Below are positions 8,543 through 18,600 of a stretch of 41,881 bases of DNA, in pieces. Source of the stretch: Fibrobacterota bacterium (GTDB taxonomy: Bacteria; Fibrobacterota; Fibrobacteria; UBA11236). Positions within the stretch are counted from its first letter, which is position 1. Each line of letters opens with the position of its first letter. A program made the position numbers and the translations under genes. Location: positions 1 through 41,881 of the forward strand of contig JAQBPN010000116.1 of the NCBI GenBank assembly GCA_028287505.1, given 5' to 3'. Below the pieces are notes generated by a model. It searched no databases and had not been told where the DNA came from. It saw nothing but the letters and a program-made list of their open reading frames with translations.

Positions 8543-9940
8543 TCAGAGTTGTTTCAGGAAGGAGACCAGATCCTTGATCTCTTGCTCCGTGAGCTTGGTC
8601 TGGGTGACGATGTTGAAATAGGCCGCCGCGTCATCCAACGTCAGGAGCCTGCCGTCATGGAGGTAGGGCGGCGTATCCTTGATGCCGCGTAGCGGAAAAG
8701 TCTTGATGGCCCCGTCCCCGATGGCCATCATCCCGTTGATCGTCCTCGGTTTGAAAAAACGTTCCGCCATGAGATTGTGCATGGTGAGATCGGTATAATA
8801 AGGAGGCGTATGGCAACTGGCGCAGTTGCCCTTTCCGAAGAATATCTGCTGGCCCCGCATTTCCTGCTCCGTGGCCATCTTCGGGTTCAGCTTTCCGTCC
8901 AGCCCCAATTTCGGGGCGGGGGGGAAATCGAGGATGTCCTGAAACTCGGCCATGAAATGGACCTGGCTTCCCCGCTCCAGCACGTTAACGCCTTTTTTGG
9001 TGGCGATTACGGGGTCGCCATCGAAATACGCGGCCCGCTGTTCGAACTCGGTGAAGTCCTCCACCGATTTCAGGGCCCGCTGGGAACCGAACAGGCGCTG
9101 GATGTTCACTCCTCGTAACGTGGGTGTTTCGATGCGGTGGCGGAACTCCTGTGGACGGATATCCCCCACAAGGTGGGCCGCCCCATTGGTGTTGCCATTG
9201 GCATGGCAATCCAGGCAGGCTACCCCTTGGCTCGGCTTCAGCGACCGGCGGTCTTCCGTAGCGTTGAATTGTTGCTGCGGAAACGGGGTCAGGAGAAGCC
9301 TCAAGCCTTCCAATTGCTTGGGGTTGAGAAGGCCATTGAATACGGCATTGAAGTTCTGCAGGGTGATTTCCTTGCCTTGGGAGACATCTCCCAGATCAGG
9401 CCGGGTAGTCAGGAAAATCGGAGAGGGGAATTCGGGCAGGAAATGATCCGGCAAATCGAAATCAAGGTCGAACCGCGTCAGGTCCCGTTCCTCTTGCTTC
9501 TTGATTTCGTCGATATGGAATTTGGGGAACACCATGCCGCCTTCGGGATGGTTTGGATGGGGCAGCGGCATGAAACCCCTGGGGAACGCATCTTTTTCCT
9601 TCACCTCGGCCGGGTCCATGGCAGCGAGAGCTTCCCAAGTAACCCCCTTGGGCAACTTCACCCTAATGCCATCCTGGACCGGCTTGCCCCGCGTCATGGT
9701 TGTGCCTTTATCGGGCCGGTTGGCAAGATCGTAACGCTCGCCCAGCAAATCCTTCTGCCGTTTCATGATCTGGGGTTTATCCGCTTTCATCCGGGCCATG
9801 ATGGCTTCCGGACTTTCCTTTATCACCACGGGCAAATAGCTGGTGGGGGGCGCCTTGTCCGCACCCTTCGTTTGTAGCATGGTCAGGAACAGGAGCACAA
9901 ATGCAAATTTGCGGAGCGGGAGCGGATTTGGCGAACGCAT
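8543..9940 (-). CDS. Di-haem cytochrome c peroxidase-like (MauG/CcpA family) exported protein
   Basis: The 465-residue protein carries a signal peptide (RKFAFVLLFLTMLQTKG) and two c-type haem motifs, CLDCH near residue 245 and CASCH near residue 375. The second sits in the arrangement typical of di-haem peroxidases (RGQQIFFGKGNCASCHTPP), and the C-terminus has RGIKDTPPYLHDGRLLTLDDA and EIKDLVSFLKQL, the standard ending of the family. The N-terminal ~200 residues, rich in Lys/Pro, are longer than in classical CcpA (about 320 residues). Predicted role: periplasmic reduction of peroxide or oxidation of another substrate using cytochrome electrons. A CGGAGGTAC ribosome site supports the ATG at 9940. 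No electron-donor gene is adjacent. Confidence 0.9.
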   Translation of the reverse strand: MRSPNPLPLRKFAFVLLFLTMLQTKGADKAPPTSYLPVVIKESPEAIMARMKADKPQIMKRQKDLLGERYDLANRPDKGTTMTRGKPVQDGIRVKLPKGVTWEALAAMDPAEVKEKDAFPRGFMPLPHPNHPEGGMVFPKFHIDEIKKQEERDLTRFDLDFDLPDHFLPEFPSPIFLTTRPDLGDVSQGKEITLQNFNAVFNGLLNPKQLEGLRLLLTPFPQQQFNATEDRRSLKPSQGVACLDCHANGNTNGAAHLVGDIRPQEFRHRIETPTLRGVNIQRLFGSQRALKSVEDFTEFEQRAAYFDGDPVIATKKGVNVLERGSQVHFMAEFQDILDFPPAPKLGLDGKLNPKMATEQEMRGQQIFFGKGNCASCHTPPYYTDLTMHNLMAERFFKPRTINGMMAIGDGAIKTFPLRGIKDTPPYLHDGRLLTLDDAAAYFNIVTQTKLTEQEIKDLVSFLKQL

Positions 9941-10165
9941 TGTACCTCCGTTAATAGGTAAGACAATGAAAAATATTCACGCGCGTTACGCTATGAATTA
10001 TTTGCGGCGCTGAAATGCCACAGGCATGTCGTGAGGCCGGTCGCCGCCGTCCGGGCCAGAGCGCTCTATACTTGGCATCCGCAACGATTTTGCTGCTCCG
10101 AGAGCTTAATATGCAGATTTCGGAAGCCTGCATTTCGGAAATGAGACCACTTCTGAGGTTGAGAA

Positions 10166-10660
10166 TGAAAATCGCGCTGCTGAGGCTGACTTCCTGCATC
10201 CTGGCGGGAAACCGCTCCCATGGTCAAGGTCGCGGAGAGTACGGCGTTTTCCACCATGAAAATGATGCCCGATTCCAAGCGTTGCGGCTGGTACGGAGCC
10301 TATTTCATGATGGGCGCGTATACCCTCTCCTTCAAAAGCCTGGCCGGTTCCGAAACCTACTGCATGAACGGCCTGGGAGACAACCAGGCGATCGATTTGT
10401 CCCCGTACTTCGCGGCCGCGGACACGGTATTCCTCACGCCCACGCCCCAGCCCGGGGGTCCCTTGAAGGTTACCACCTCCATTCCGCCCGGCGTGGTCGG
10501 CACCTGCGCCTTTCCCTTGGCCGTGATGGTCCGTGATTTTTCCGTCCAACACCCCGATTTCGGAAAGCCCGATATGATCGGCGATCTCGCCTTGAAAGGC
10601 CTGGTCCTGAACGCTTTTTCGGTTTCGGGAACGGTCGGGCTCACCATGCGCCGACCCGCA
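10166..10660 (+). pseudogene. Decayed fibro-slime domain protein
   Basis: Two frames carry pieces of one gene. Frame one starts at 10166 with a signal-like MKIALLRLTSCILAG and then loses sense. From 10220 the other frame gives KMMPDSKRCGWYGAYF, SETYCMNGLGDNQAIDLSPYF and a long AADTVFLTP loop, then VVGTCAFPLAVMVRDFSVQHPDFG. The CGW...TVxxRDFSxxHPDF pattern is the pre-domain plus the first strand of the fibro-slime domain (TIGR02148), a family best known from Fibrobacter. After about 10640 the expected rest of the domain (a PA14-like fold of more than 100 residues) is absent, although the frame happens to stay open to 10975. There is an in-frame stop just upstream of 10220. I read it as a truncated, frameshifted remnant. 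Confidence 0.6.
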
Positions 10661-10689
10661 GGCCCAGGTTCCAAATCTGCAGGCGGACC

Positions 10690-10970
10690 CGCAATCCGGA
10701 TTGACGTGAACGCCCGTCGCCTCCAAGCGGGCCGGCCGGGAAATGGAATCTATTTTCACTCCGCCGAAGGCCCCTTTTTGATCCCCTTTCGAATCGCATT
10801 CCGTTTCGGTTGCCGTGAATTCTCCCCTCTTGACCTTGAAGGATTCGTCCATCAACTGGCCGTTGAAACTGGTGTGACGCATGCTTCCATCGCGAAGCGG
10901 GTCCGTGTTGCCGCTGAACTCGGATGCCTTCCAGGTTTGCGCGCGGTCATGCCGGACCCGCGACGGTCAC
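10690..10970 (-). pseudogene. Possible remnant of a second gene, opposite strand
   Basis: On the minus strand a coherent, polar protein segment can be read (RAQTWKASEFSG, MRHTSFNGQLMDESFKVKRG, EFTATETECDSKGDQKGAFG). A piece in another frame immediately upstream reads EYMFTVTVAG. The two pieces together look like one exported-protein gene broken by a frameshift near 10960 and by loss of both ends. It has no recognisable family. It faces the fibro-slime remnant, so this 0.8 kb interval seems to be a graveyard of two truncated genes. Chance open frame remains possible. Confidence 0.25.
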
Positions 10971-11029
10971 GGTAAACATGTATTCGGGCGCAATCATTTT
11001 CGCCCCGGAAACGACCGATGTCACTACAA

Positions 11030-11054
11030 CCTCGTTTTTTGCTTAAAAACGAGG
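11030..11054. terminator. Perfect 10-bp stem hairpin
   Basis: CCTCGTTTTT and AAAAACGAGG form a perfect 10-base-pair stem around a 5-base TGCTT loop. There is no separate T-run after the stem, but the A/T-rich upper half could still act as a bidirectional terminator. It lies between the decayed genes and the TetR promoter region. Confidence 0.4.
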
Positions 11055-11142
11055 GATTTCGGCCCTGGCGGGTGCTCCCATTTGGTGGGCGGAAATTAAC
11101 CACTTACCTACCCCTTTGAATCCTTCTGGTTTTTCCATATAT

Positions 11143-11162
11143 TAAGTTGGACAACTAACTTA
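11143..11162 (+). promoter_or_regulatory. Palindromic candidate TetR operator
   Basis: TAAGTTGGACAACTAACTTA contains two nested inverted repeats: AGTTG-GA-CAACT (11145-11156) and TAAGTT/AACTTA at the ends (11143-11148 and 11157-11162). It lies about 50 bases before the preferred TetR start. Size and placement fit an autoregulatory operator of a TetR-type repressor. Binding is not shown. Confidence 0.5.
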
Positions 11163-11212
11163 TGGGGAGCCCTTCAGGCTTCCTCGGCATCTGGATGGAA
11201 AGGGGGCGTCAC

Positions 11213-12786
<1,574 letters not shown>

Positions 12787-12885
12787 GATTGGTACATTCC
12801 CGGAATCGGGTATCGGATTGAGGGCCGTCCCGCGTCTATATCCTCAAGGCCCCATCCGGGCCCGAATGCCGAAAGGAAACAGCGC

Positions 12886-13497
12886 ATGCGTTCCAGCCAC
12901 CCCATGATCCGCTTTGTCGTCCTCCTCGCCCTCGCCGCATCCGCCTTGGGCGTCCTGTCCGGATGCTCCCTGACGGATGCGGCCGGCGCCCTCAACGTCT
13001 TCAGCGTAAAGTTTTCCGAGGGCTCGCCCGCCGTGGATGGCCAGACCGTCACCTATTCCGGCAGCGTGCTCGGGACGCCCTCCCTGGACAAATTCAGCTT
13101 CAAGATGGTATTCCATGTCAAGGCCGACAATTCCGGCAACGACACCAAGGCCGCCTTCGGGTCCGCGAACCTGAAGCCGATCCTGAATTTCCGCATCGCC
13201 TCGAAGTCCAATCTCCCGGTTTCGACCACCCTGGAGCCCTTCACGGTCGAAGCCAAGTCGATCGCAAGTCTGGATTTCCCCATCGAAATCCCCGTGTCCG
13301 CCCTGGACCGCGCCATGGTCCGGAAAATCATCGCGGGCGATCCGATCCCTTACTTCCTGAGCGGGACCCTCAAGTTCGATCTGTTCGATGCGGGCAAGAG
13401 CAAGGGTGCGGGGACCTCGGAGCTGGATTTGGCCTCGGGGGAGATCTCGACGCGCCCCTCGGGATCGGTCACGACCCTGCTTTCAGGACTGCTCTGA
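12886..13497 (+). CDS. LEA14-like (WHy-type) lipoprotein
   Basis: A 203-residue protein with a hydrophobic signal and a good lipobox (VLSGC, Cys at about residue 27), so probably membrane-anchored and periplasmic. The mature part is a single beta-sandwich-like domain with FSVKFSEGSP, FSFKMVFHVKADNSG, LPVSTTLEPFTVEAKSIASLDFPIEIP and YFLSGTLKFDLFD. This pattern of strands with a conserved polar NP-like turn is reminiscent of LEA type 2/WHy domains, associated with desiccation or stress tolerance. The match is by pattern only and moderate. An AAAGGAAAC site precedes the ATG. It stands alone after gap. Confidence 0.7.
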   Translation: MRSSHPMIRFVVLLALAASALGVLSGCSLTDAAGALNVFSVKFSEGSPAVDGQTVTYSGSVLGTPSLDKFSFKMVFHVKADNSGNDTKAAFGSANLKPILNFRIASKSNLPVSTTLEPFTVEAKSIASLDFPIEIPVSALDRAMVRKIIAGDPIPYFLSGTLKFDLFDAGKSKGAGTSELDLASGEISTRPSGSVTTLLSGLL

Positions 13498-13515
13498 GCG
13501 CGACCCGGAACGCAG

Positions 13516-15024
13516 CTAGCGGAGCAGGTCGCCCGGTTTTTCAGGAATGCCTTCTTCGCCCAACACCTGTACGGTACTGGAGTTGGGGATGAGCGCATTG
13601 CTCACGCTCCAGACCAGTTTCCTGTCCGGACTCACTTCCAGGATCGAAGGATTGCCTTTATGGTTATTGATGATGGTATTGCCGTTTGAAAGGCGCTGGA
13701 CGCCCTGAACGTATTGGCCGACCTGCACGTTCGGCAAGTCCTTGAGATTGATTTCCCAGTCGATGTTCTTGGTGGCCCGGTTGATTTCACGCACCCATCC
13801 GCCGCCGTCTCCGCTGATCAGCAGATTGCCGTTCCTCAGCTTTACCGCCGACCAGGCATGCCCGGGGTAGGACCAAATCTCCTTCATGGTCGCGGTATCA
13901 TATTCCGATACCTTGTTCAAATCAAAATGCGCCACCATCAAGGTGCCGTCCCTGGTGATGCGGGCGTGCCTTCCATTTCCATGGAAGCCGGCGTTCCCGC
14001 TGGGGATGTTGATTTTTTTCAGGGTGTCCCCCGTTTGCGTATTGATGAACAGGCCGGTGTTCCGATTGCCTTCATTCACCAAAACGAAAACCTTGTCCAA
14101 GCCCAATGGTTGGGTGACGTGGATTTCCCCCTGGGTTTGGATGTTTTCGGAGATGTGCCAGGCCGTGGCGGTATCCAGGACGCCCTTGATCTTGCGGGCG
14201 CCATAGCGCAGGGACATGACGATGGAGCCATCGGAAAGCATCCAGGCATCATCGTATTCGCAAGGAAGGGGTTCGGTATAGGTCCACGCCACCTTTCCGC
14301 CGCGAACGAGGTACATCTTCTGCTTGTTCTCGCAATCGTTTCCATTGCATTGCCATTCGGCCGCGGTCAGGTAATCATGGCGCGTCGGTGAAAAATCCTC
14401 GCGCAAGGCAACCACCACATTCTCCTGGTTTCCGGCATAGGTTTTTTCCGAGGGATAATAGGTCGGCTTGGTGAATTTCAGGGAAAGGGCGGCTTGGGAT
14501 CGCGCGGATTTGCCCAAGGCGGATTTTCCGGATTCCGTGGTTTCGGTCAGGACCAGATGGGAGGGACCGCGAATCAACAGGGTCCGCTGCGCCATCGTTC
14601 CGTCCGGACCCTGGATGGAAAGCAAATAAATGCCCATGGGAAGTTCGGGCAGGGAGATTTTGGAGCCCACGACCAACTGTTCCGGCAAATAGCCGCGAAC
14701 GAGTTTGCCTGCGATATTCCTCACCTGGATCCTGAAGTCGCCCGCGCCCACTGGGATTTGGACGCTTGCTCCTCCCGAAATCCAGGCGATGCTTTTACCG
14801 GTCGCGCCCTTGCGGTTCCCAAGCCCCACATTGCCATCGGAATTGAAAACGAAACGGCCCGTAGAATCCGTCCATGCAAAATGCTTGTCGTCCGTCCCGA
14901 CCTTTACGCGGGACAATTTTCTACCGCTCGCCGAGTCGATGACCGTCCCGGAAACGGTATCCGCCATCGCGTTCGAAATCAGGAGCGATAGAACGATCCC
15001 CAGGCAATCCGCGCTTATTTTCAT
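13516..15024 (-). CDS. Exported carboxypeptidase-regulatory-like + beta-propeller (arylsulfotransferase-like) protein
   Basis: The 502-residue protein has a signal peptide (MKISADCLGIVLSLLISNAMA) and an N-terminal carboxypeptidase-regulatory-like beta domain (TVSGTVIDSASGRKLSRVKV, residues ~22-90). A small beta tail-like domain (GIYLLSIQGPDGTMAQRTLLI, ~100-170) lies internally. A C-terminal beta-propeller (~210-500) has repeated blades of the form GxLLISGDGGGWVREINRAT and LSNGNTIINNHKG. The propeller resembles the arylsulfotransferase/PQQ-like group. Catalytic histidines of true arylsulfotransferases are not evident, so a non-enzymatic or different role is likely. A GGCGGGGACTC ribosome site precedes the ATG. 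The sorting-like tail is in the middle rather than at the end, which is odd. Confidence 0.8.
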   Translation of the reverse strand: MKISADCLGIVLSLLISNAMADTVSGTVIDSASGRKLSRVKVGTDDKHFAWTDSTGRFVFNSDGNVGLGNRKGATGKSIAWISGGASVQIPVGAGDFRIQVRNIAGKLVRGYLPEQLVVGSKISLPELPMGIYLLSIQGPDGTMAQRTLLIRGPSHLVLTETTESGKSALGKSARSQAALSLKFTKPTYYPSEKTYAGNQENVVVALREDFSPTRHDYLTAAEWQCNGNDCENKQKMYLVRGGKVAWTYTEPLPCEYDDAWMLSDGSIVMSLRYGARKIKGVLDTATAWHISENIQTQGEIHVTQPLGLDKVFVLVNEGNRNTGLFINTQTGDTLKKINIPSGNAGFHGNGRHARITRDGTLMVAHFDLNKVSEYDTATMKEIWSYPGHAWSAVKLRNGNLLISGDGGGWVREINRATKNIDWEINLKDLPNVQVGQYVQGVQRLSNGNTIINNHKGNPSILEVSPDRKLVWSVSNALIPNSSTVQVLGEEGIPEKPGDLLR

Positions 15025-15139
15025 GAGTCCCCGCCGTTTCTGACCCTAAAGATAGGGGTCCGGCCCATCCGGGCTTGAAAATCCAAGGGGAGAACTTGGA
15101 CTTTTCCAGGTGAACGGAAGATCCCCGCGCCCTCATCGT

Positions 15140-18100
15140 CTACATCAGCAGCGGCATGATGGGGGTCATGGACCGATGCGCCAGCAGTCCCGCCTCCATG
15201 GCGAAATAGTAGATGAGGCCGGCCGCGGCTCGGATGGCGAACGGATAGGCGTCATTGCGGATCCTGGTGATGTCCCCGTCCAGGTCCATGGGGGCCCCGT
15301 TGCCGTCGAAATCGGTATTGTCCAGGTCTTTGGTTCCGTCATGATCCATGCAATCGGCGGAAGTCTCGTCCCCGCCGATGATATCCACCAACTGGCATTC
15401 ATCCGCGCAAGGGCAGCAGGCGCCGGGGCAGGCGTCCACGACCTCGTTCTTGTTGATATGCCAGACCTGCAATGGCCGCTTGTTGAACGAGGCCAGGACC
15501 GGCGTGAGGAAGCCGCTGTAATGATCGCCCTCTCCGTAAAGATCCCGGTTCCCCGCTTTGCCCTGATCCGTACCGTCGCCGGTATGCGCCCAGGGAAAAG
15601 AGTTGCCGACCTGGGCCGTGGAATAGGCGAGGAAGCGGAGGGGATTCCCCAGGGCCGCCGCCTGATACGGATCGATGAATCCGCCCTTGCCCAGGGCCGT
15701 GCTCCAATTCGAACCGGTATAGTGTCCCGCGTCCATCCATCCATGATAGACATCCCCGATGCCTATCCCGTTCTTGATGACCCCGTGGTAATTCTCCTCG
15801 TTCACGTGGGATCCCAGGGACAGGTCGCCGATAAGATGGACGGCATGACCGACGAACCACCAGGCCGCCTTCTTGTTTCCGTTCCGATAATGATCCACCG
15901 CGCCGTAGTTCAGGTTGCCGCCCTTCTTCCCTCCGCCCATCAGGTTGACGATCTTGTTGTACGCGCTGGGTGAACTGCCCAAGCCGTCATTATCGTTATT
16001 GTCCACGATCCAGAAATGCGTATCCCAAGTGTCGGCGCCGGATTTCCAACTCGTCACATCGATGCCGTCGCAGTCATGGGCTCCGTTGACCAAGGTGTAT
16101 TTCAGGGTGGATGGGAGGTTCGCGGCAAGCCAGGAGTCGGTCCAATAATCCGCCGTGTATTTGGCCGCGCTCGGCAACGTACCCCACTCCCGATAGGCGG
16201 CCCCGTCGTAGAAAGGCGAACCGGCGTCATGGAGCTCCGGAATATAGACGCCCTGCTCTTTCAAAAGTTGGATCGCCTGCCTCGCCAAGTCGACATGGAC
16301 GACCTGCGCATACTGGGCGACGAATTCGCCGGAAGTGGAGAAAACATGGGACTGCAGGTAATTGCTGATGGGCTCGCCTCCGGCGCTCACGGCCAAATCC
16401 AGGGTGAATTCCTTGGGCATCCCGTCCAGGTCGGGGGCCGGTACCCGCACCAGCCGCACTTCGCCCGGTTCCAGGGATCCGGCGGAAAAGGCGGGACCGG
16501 CCTGGTGATTGGGCGAGCGCCAGACGGACTCATGGGTGCCTTCCCAATAGGTGGGCACGATCTCCAGGGAATGCAACGGCGCGCTTCCCGCGTTCCCGAG
16601 CAGGACGGAGACGGTGCGGTCCTTGCGGGATTCCAGGAAATGCATCGGATCGATCCAGACCGATTTGATTTCCAGCATCGGGGTGCCTTGCGAAAACAGG
16701 TTCAGGCTGCCTTTCGCGATGCGCTCCAATCCCAAGGGCGAGTCGACCCGGTAGTCGAGGATCCGATTGCCGCTATCCGGATTGGACCAATCCGCGGGAA
16801 CCAGGCTGCGGATGGGAACGTCCAGGTGGCCGGAAAATTCCTGGCGGGGACGCAAGGAGGGTATCGCTCCCACGGAGACCTTACGGCTCCAGTTGCCGCG
16901 CGTGAACTCCACCTCGAGGGTGGTTTTCCCGAGCGCGGACCGGCCGCCGTTCTGGACCCGGAAATCGATGGCCATGGAGCCGTCATAGGAAGCGGGTACC
17001 GCCTTGAGGTCGAATCGCGTCAAGGCCAGGTTCCGGGTCTCCAGCCTGGACACTTCGCCGAACAAGGCATCCTCGTTGATCATCGGAAACCGGCCGTCGC
17101 GCGGATTGATGGAGTTGGAAACGAGCAGGGCGGTGGCTTTGGCTGCAGCCACTGCTTTGGCCCCCTCCAGGCCATGGCTTTCCAAGAGGGAAAGGATCCC
17201 GGTGACATAGGCTGCCGATGCGGAGGTTCCCGTCATGCTGCCGTAGGATTCGCCGCTGCGGCGGCTCTGGGTGGAGTACAACTGGAACCCGGGCGCGTAC
17301 AGGTCCACGTCGGCGCCCCAGTTCGAGAACCGGCTGATGGAATAATCCTCTTCCAACGATCCTACGCAGACCACCTGGGCGAACTTTCCCGGATAAACCG
17401 CGTCATCGGCGAAATCGTTGCCCGCGGCCGCGACCATGACGATGCCCGCCGCGGAAGCTTCGGCTATCGCCGCTTCCAGGGCCGGGGAATGTTCGTAGGA
17501 GCCGAAGGACATGTTCACCAGATCCATATGGTGATCGATGGCCCAATGCAGGCCGGCAAGGACCCCGGCCAGGTCGCCGATGCCGTTCCGGTCCAGGACT
17601 TTGACGCTGTGGAGCGTGGCTTGATCATCCATGCCCTCTATGCCGTCCTTCCGGCTGCGCGCGCCGATGATGCCGGCGACCATGGTTCCATGGCCATTGT
17701 AATCCATCGCGGTGGAATCCATGTCTTCTTCCGGAACCGGCAGGGCGACCGGCCTGGCATAGATGGCATTGAAGCCTTCTCCCATGGCATCGGCCAGTTG
17801 CGGGTGATCGGGATCGATACCCGTGTCCAGGATGGCGACGTCGACGGGTTTGCCCCGCTTGGATCCTTGGGCGGCCGCGCCTCGTTTCCGAAAACCGTGG
17901 GTTTCCAATCGATCGCGGAAGCGCGACAAGTATTCCTGCTTGGTCCGGTTCTCCCTTGACCCGGGCGCGGCTTCCGCCGCATCGGCCTGGTGGCGCTGGA
18001 AGCGGATGTTCGGCTCCACGCCCTCCACCAGCGGATTGGCCAAGAGCGCTCCCTGCATCTTGGAGAATCCCATGGACTCATCGAACTCGACAACTTCGGT

Positions 18101-18436
18101 TTCCCGGGACAACCATCGGCCCTTGGAAGCCAAGGACAGGCCCCGGCGCACCTGGGCGCTGGAGCCTTGGGGGTCCTGGCGATAGCGGACAATCAACTGT
18201 CCCTCCCGGCGGTAGGAGCGGTGCGTCCCCGCCTGGGAACTCGGGCGCCAACCGCTCCACGCTTCCTCTTCGCGTTGTTGCTTCCTTTCCAGGAAAACTT
18301 CTTTGCGATCCTTGTGGCGTTTTGATGGATCCTCGATCCGTTCCTCCTTGGCGGGTTGGGAACGGACGCTTGTCGCCAAGGCGAGGCAAGCCAGGAGCGA
18401 GGCGGTCAGGATGGGCAGGATGCGGTTCTTGGTCAT
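15140..18436 (-). CDS. Subtilisin-like serine protease fused to a zinc phospholipase C-like domain, secreted
   Basis: A 1098-residue exported protein; I use the ATG at 18436 (signal KNRILPILTASLLACLALATS) instead of 18466. Residues ~80-145 are a protease propeptide (GQLIVRYRQDPQG, LANPLVEGVEPN). The S8 peptidase follows, with Asp204 (AILDTGID), His249 (NGHGTMVAG), oxyanion Asn340 (AAAGNDF) and nucleophile Ser405 (GTSASAAYVTG). Two beta domains (~450-690, CARDB-like) come next. The C-terminal ~350 residues have the zinc-dependent phospholipase C pattern: WDTHFWIVD with His807, then VHLIGDLSLGSHVNEENYHG with His867, Asp871, His877 and His884. A cysteine-rich stretch (CPGACCPCADEC) and a Ca-binding-like DFDGNGAPMDLDGD run near the end. 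Likely a protease-lipase exoenzyme; activity of the second domain is inferred. Confidence 0.9.
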   Translation of the reverse strand: MTKNRILPILTASLLACLALATSVRSQPAKEERIEDPSKRHKDRKEVFLERKQQREEEAWSGWRPSSQAGTHRSYRREGQLIVRYRQDPQGSSAQVRRGLSLASKGRWLSRETEVVEFDESMGFSKMQGALLANPLVEGVEPNIRFQRHQADAAEAAPGSRENRTKQEYLSRFRDRLETHGFRKRGAAAQGSKRGKPVDVAILDTGIDPDHPQLADAMGEGFNAIYARPVALPVPEEDMDSTAMDYNGHGTMVAGIIGARSRKDGIEGMDDQATLHSVKVLDRNGIGDLAGVLAGLHWAIDHHMDLVNMSFGSYEHSPALEAAIAEASAAGIVMVAAAGNDFADDAVYPGKFAQVVCVGSLEEDYSISRFSNWGADVDLYAPGFQLYSTQSRRSGESYGSMTGTSASAAYVTGILSLLESHGLEGAKAVAAAKATALLVSNSINPRDGRFPMINEDALFGEVSRLETRNLALTRFDLKAVPASYDGSMAIDFRVQNGGRSALGKTTLEVEFTRGNWSRKVSVGAIPSLRPRQEFSGHLDVPIRSLVPADWSNPDSGNRILDYRVDSPLGLERIAKGSLNLFSQGTPMLEIKSVWIDPMHFLESRKDRTVSVLLGNAGSAPLHSLEIVPTYWEGTHESVWRSPNHQAGPAFSAGSLEPGEVRLVRVPAPDLDGMPKEFTLDLAVSAGGEPISNYLQSHVFSTSGEFVAQYAQVVHVDLARQAIQLLKEQGVYIPELHDAGSPFYDGAAYREWGTLPSAAKYTADYWTDSWLAANLPSTLKYTLVNGAHDCDGIDVTSWKSGADTWDTHFWIVDNNDNDGLGSSPSAYNKIVNLMGGGKKGGNLNYGAVDHYRNGNKKAAWWFVGHAVHLIGDLSLGSHVNEENYHGVIKNGIGIGDVYHGWMDAGHYTGSNWSTALGKGGFIDPYQAAALGNPLRFLAYSTAQVGNSFPWAHTGDGTDQGKAGNRDLYGEGDHYSGFLTPVLASFNKRPLQVWHINKNEVVDACPGACCPCADECQLVDIIGGDETSADCMDHDGTKDLDNTDFDGNGAPMDLDGDITRIRNDAYPFAIRAAAGLIYYFAMEAGLLAHRSMTPIMPLLM

Positions 18437-18513
18437 GGTCGGCTTTCGGATGGATTGCGAGTGCATACCCGATTAGACGTAATGCCGGCGGATGGAAGGA
18501 CATGAAAGGAGGG

Positions 18514-18564
18514 GAAAAAGAAAAGGCGCCGGTCGCCTCTTTCCGAAGAGGTTTCCGGCGCCTT
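18514..18564 (-). terminator. Rho-independent terminator of the lipase-like gene
   Basis: Read on the minus strand, AAGGCGCCGG pairs with CCGGCGCCTT around an inner CCTCTT/AAGAGG stem, followed by TTTTCTTTTT. Hairpin 18523-18564, T-run 18514-18524. It ends the transcript of the gene at 18601-20187 and separates it from the subtilase gene. Confidence 0.9.
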
Positions 18565-18600
18565 GCGTGGAGGTGCGATGGAGCGATGCGCTCCGGAGCG

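Noticed and set aside
16016-17959. Long plus-strand open frames (over 600 codons) opposite the subtilase
   Set aside because: They are antisense shadows of a gene with catalytic triad, signal peptide and recognisable domains. They have no start signals or domains.
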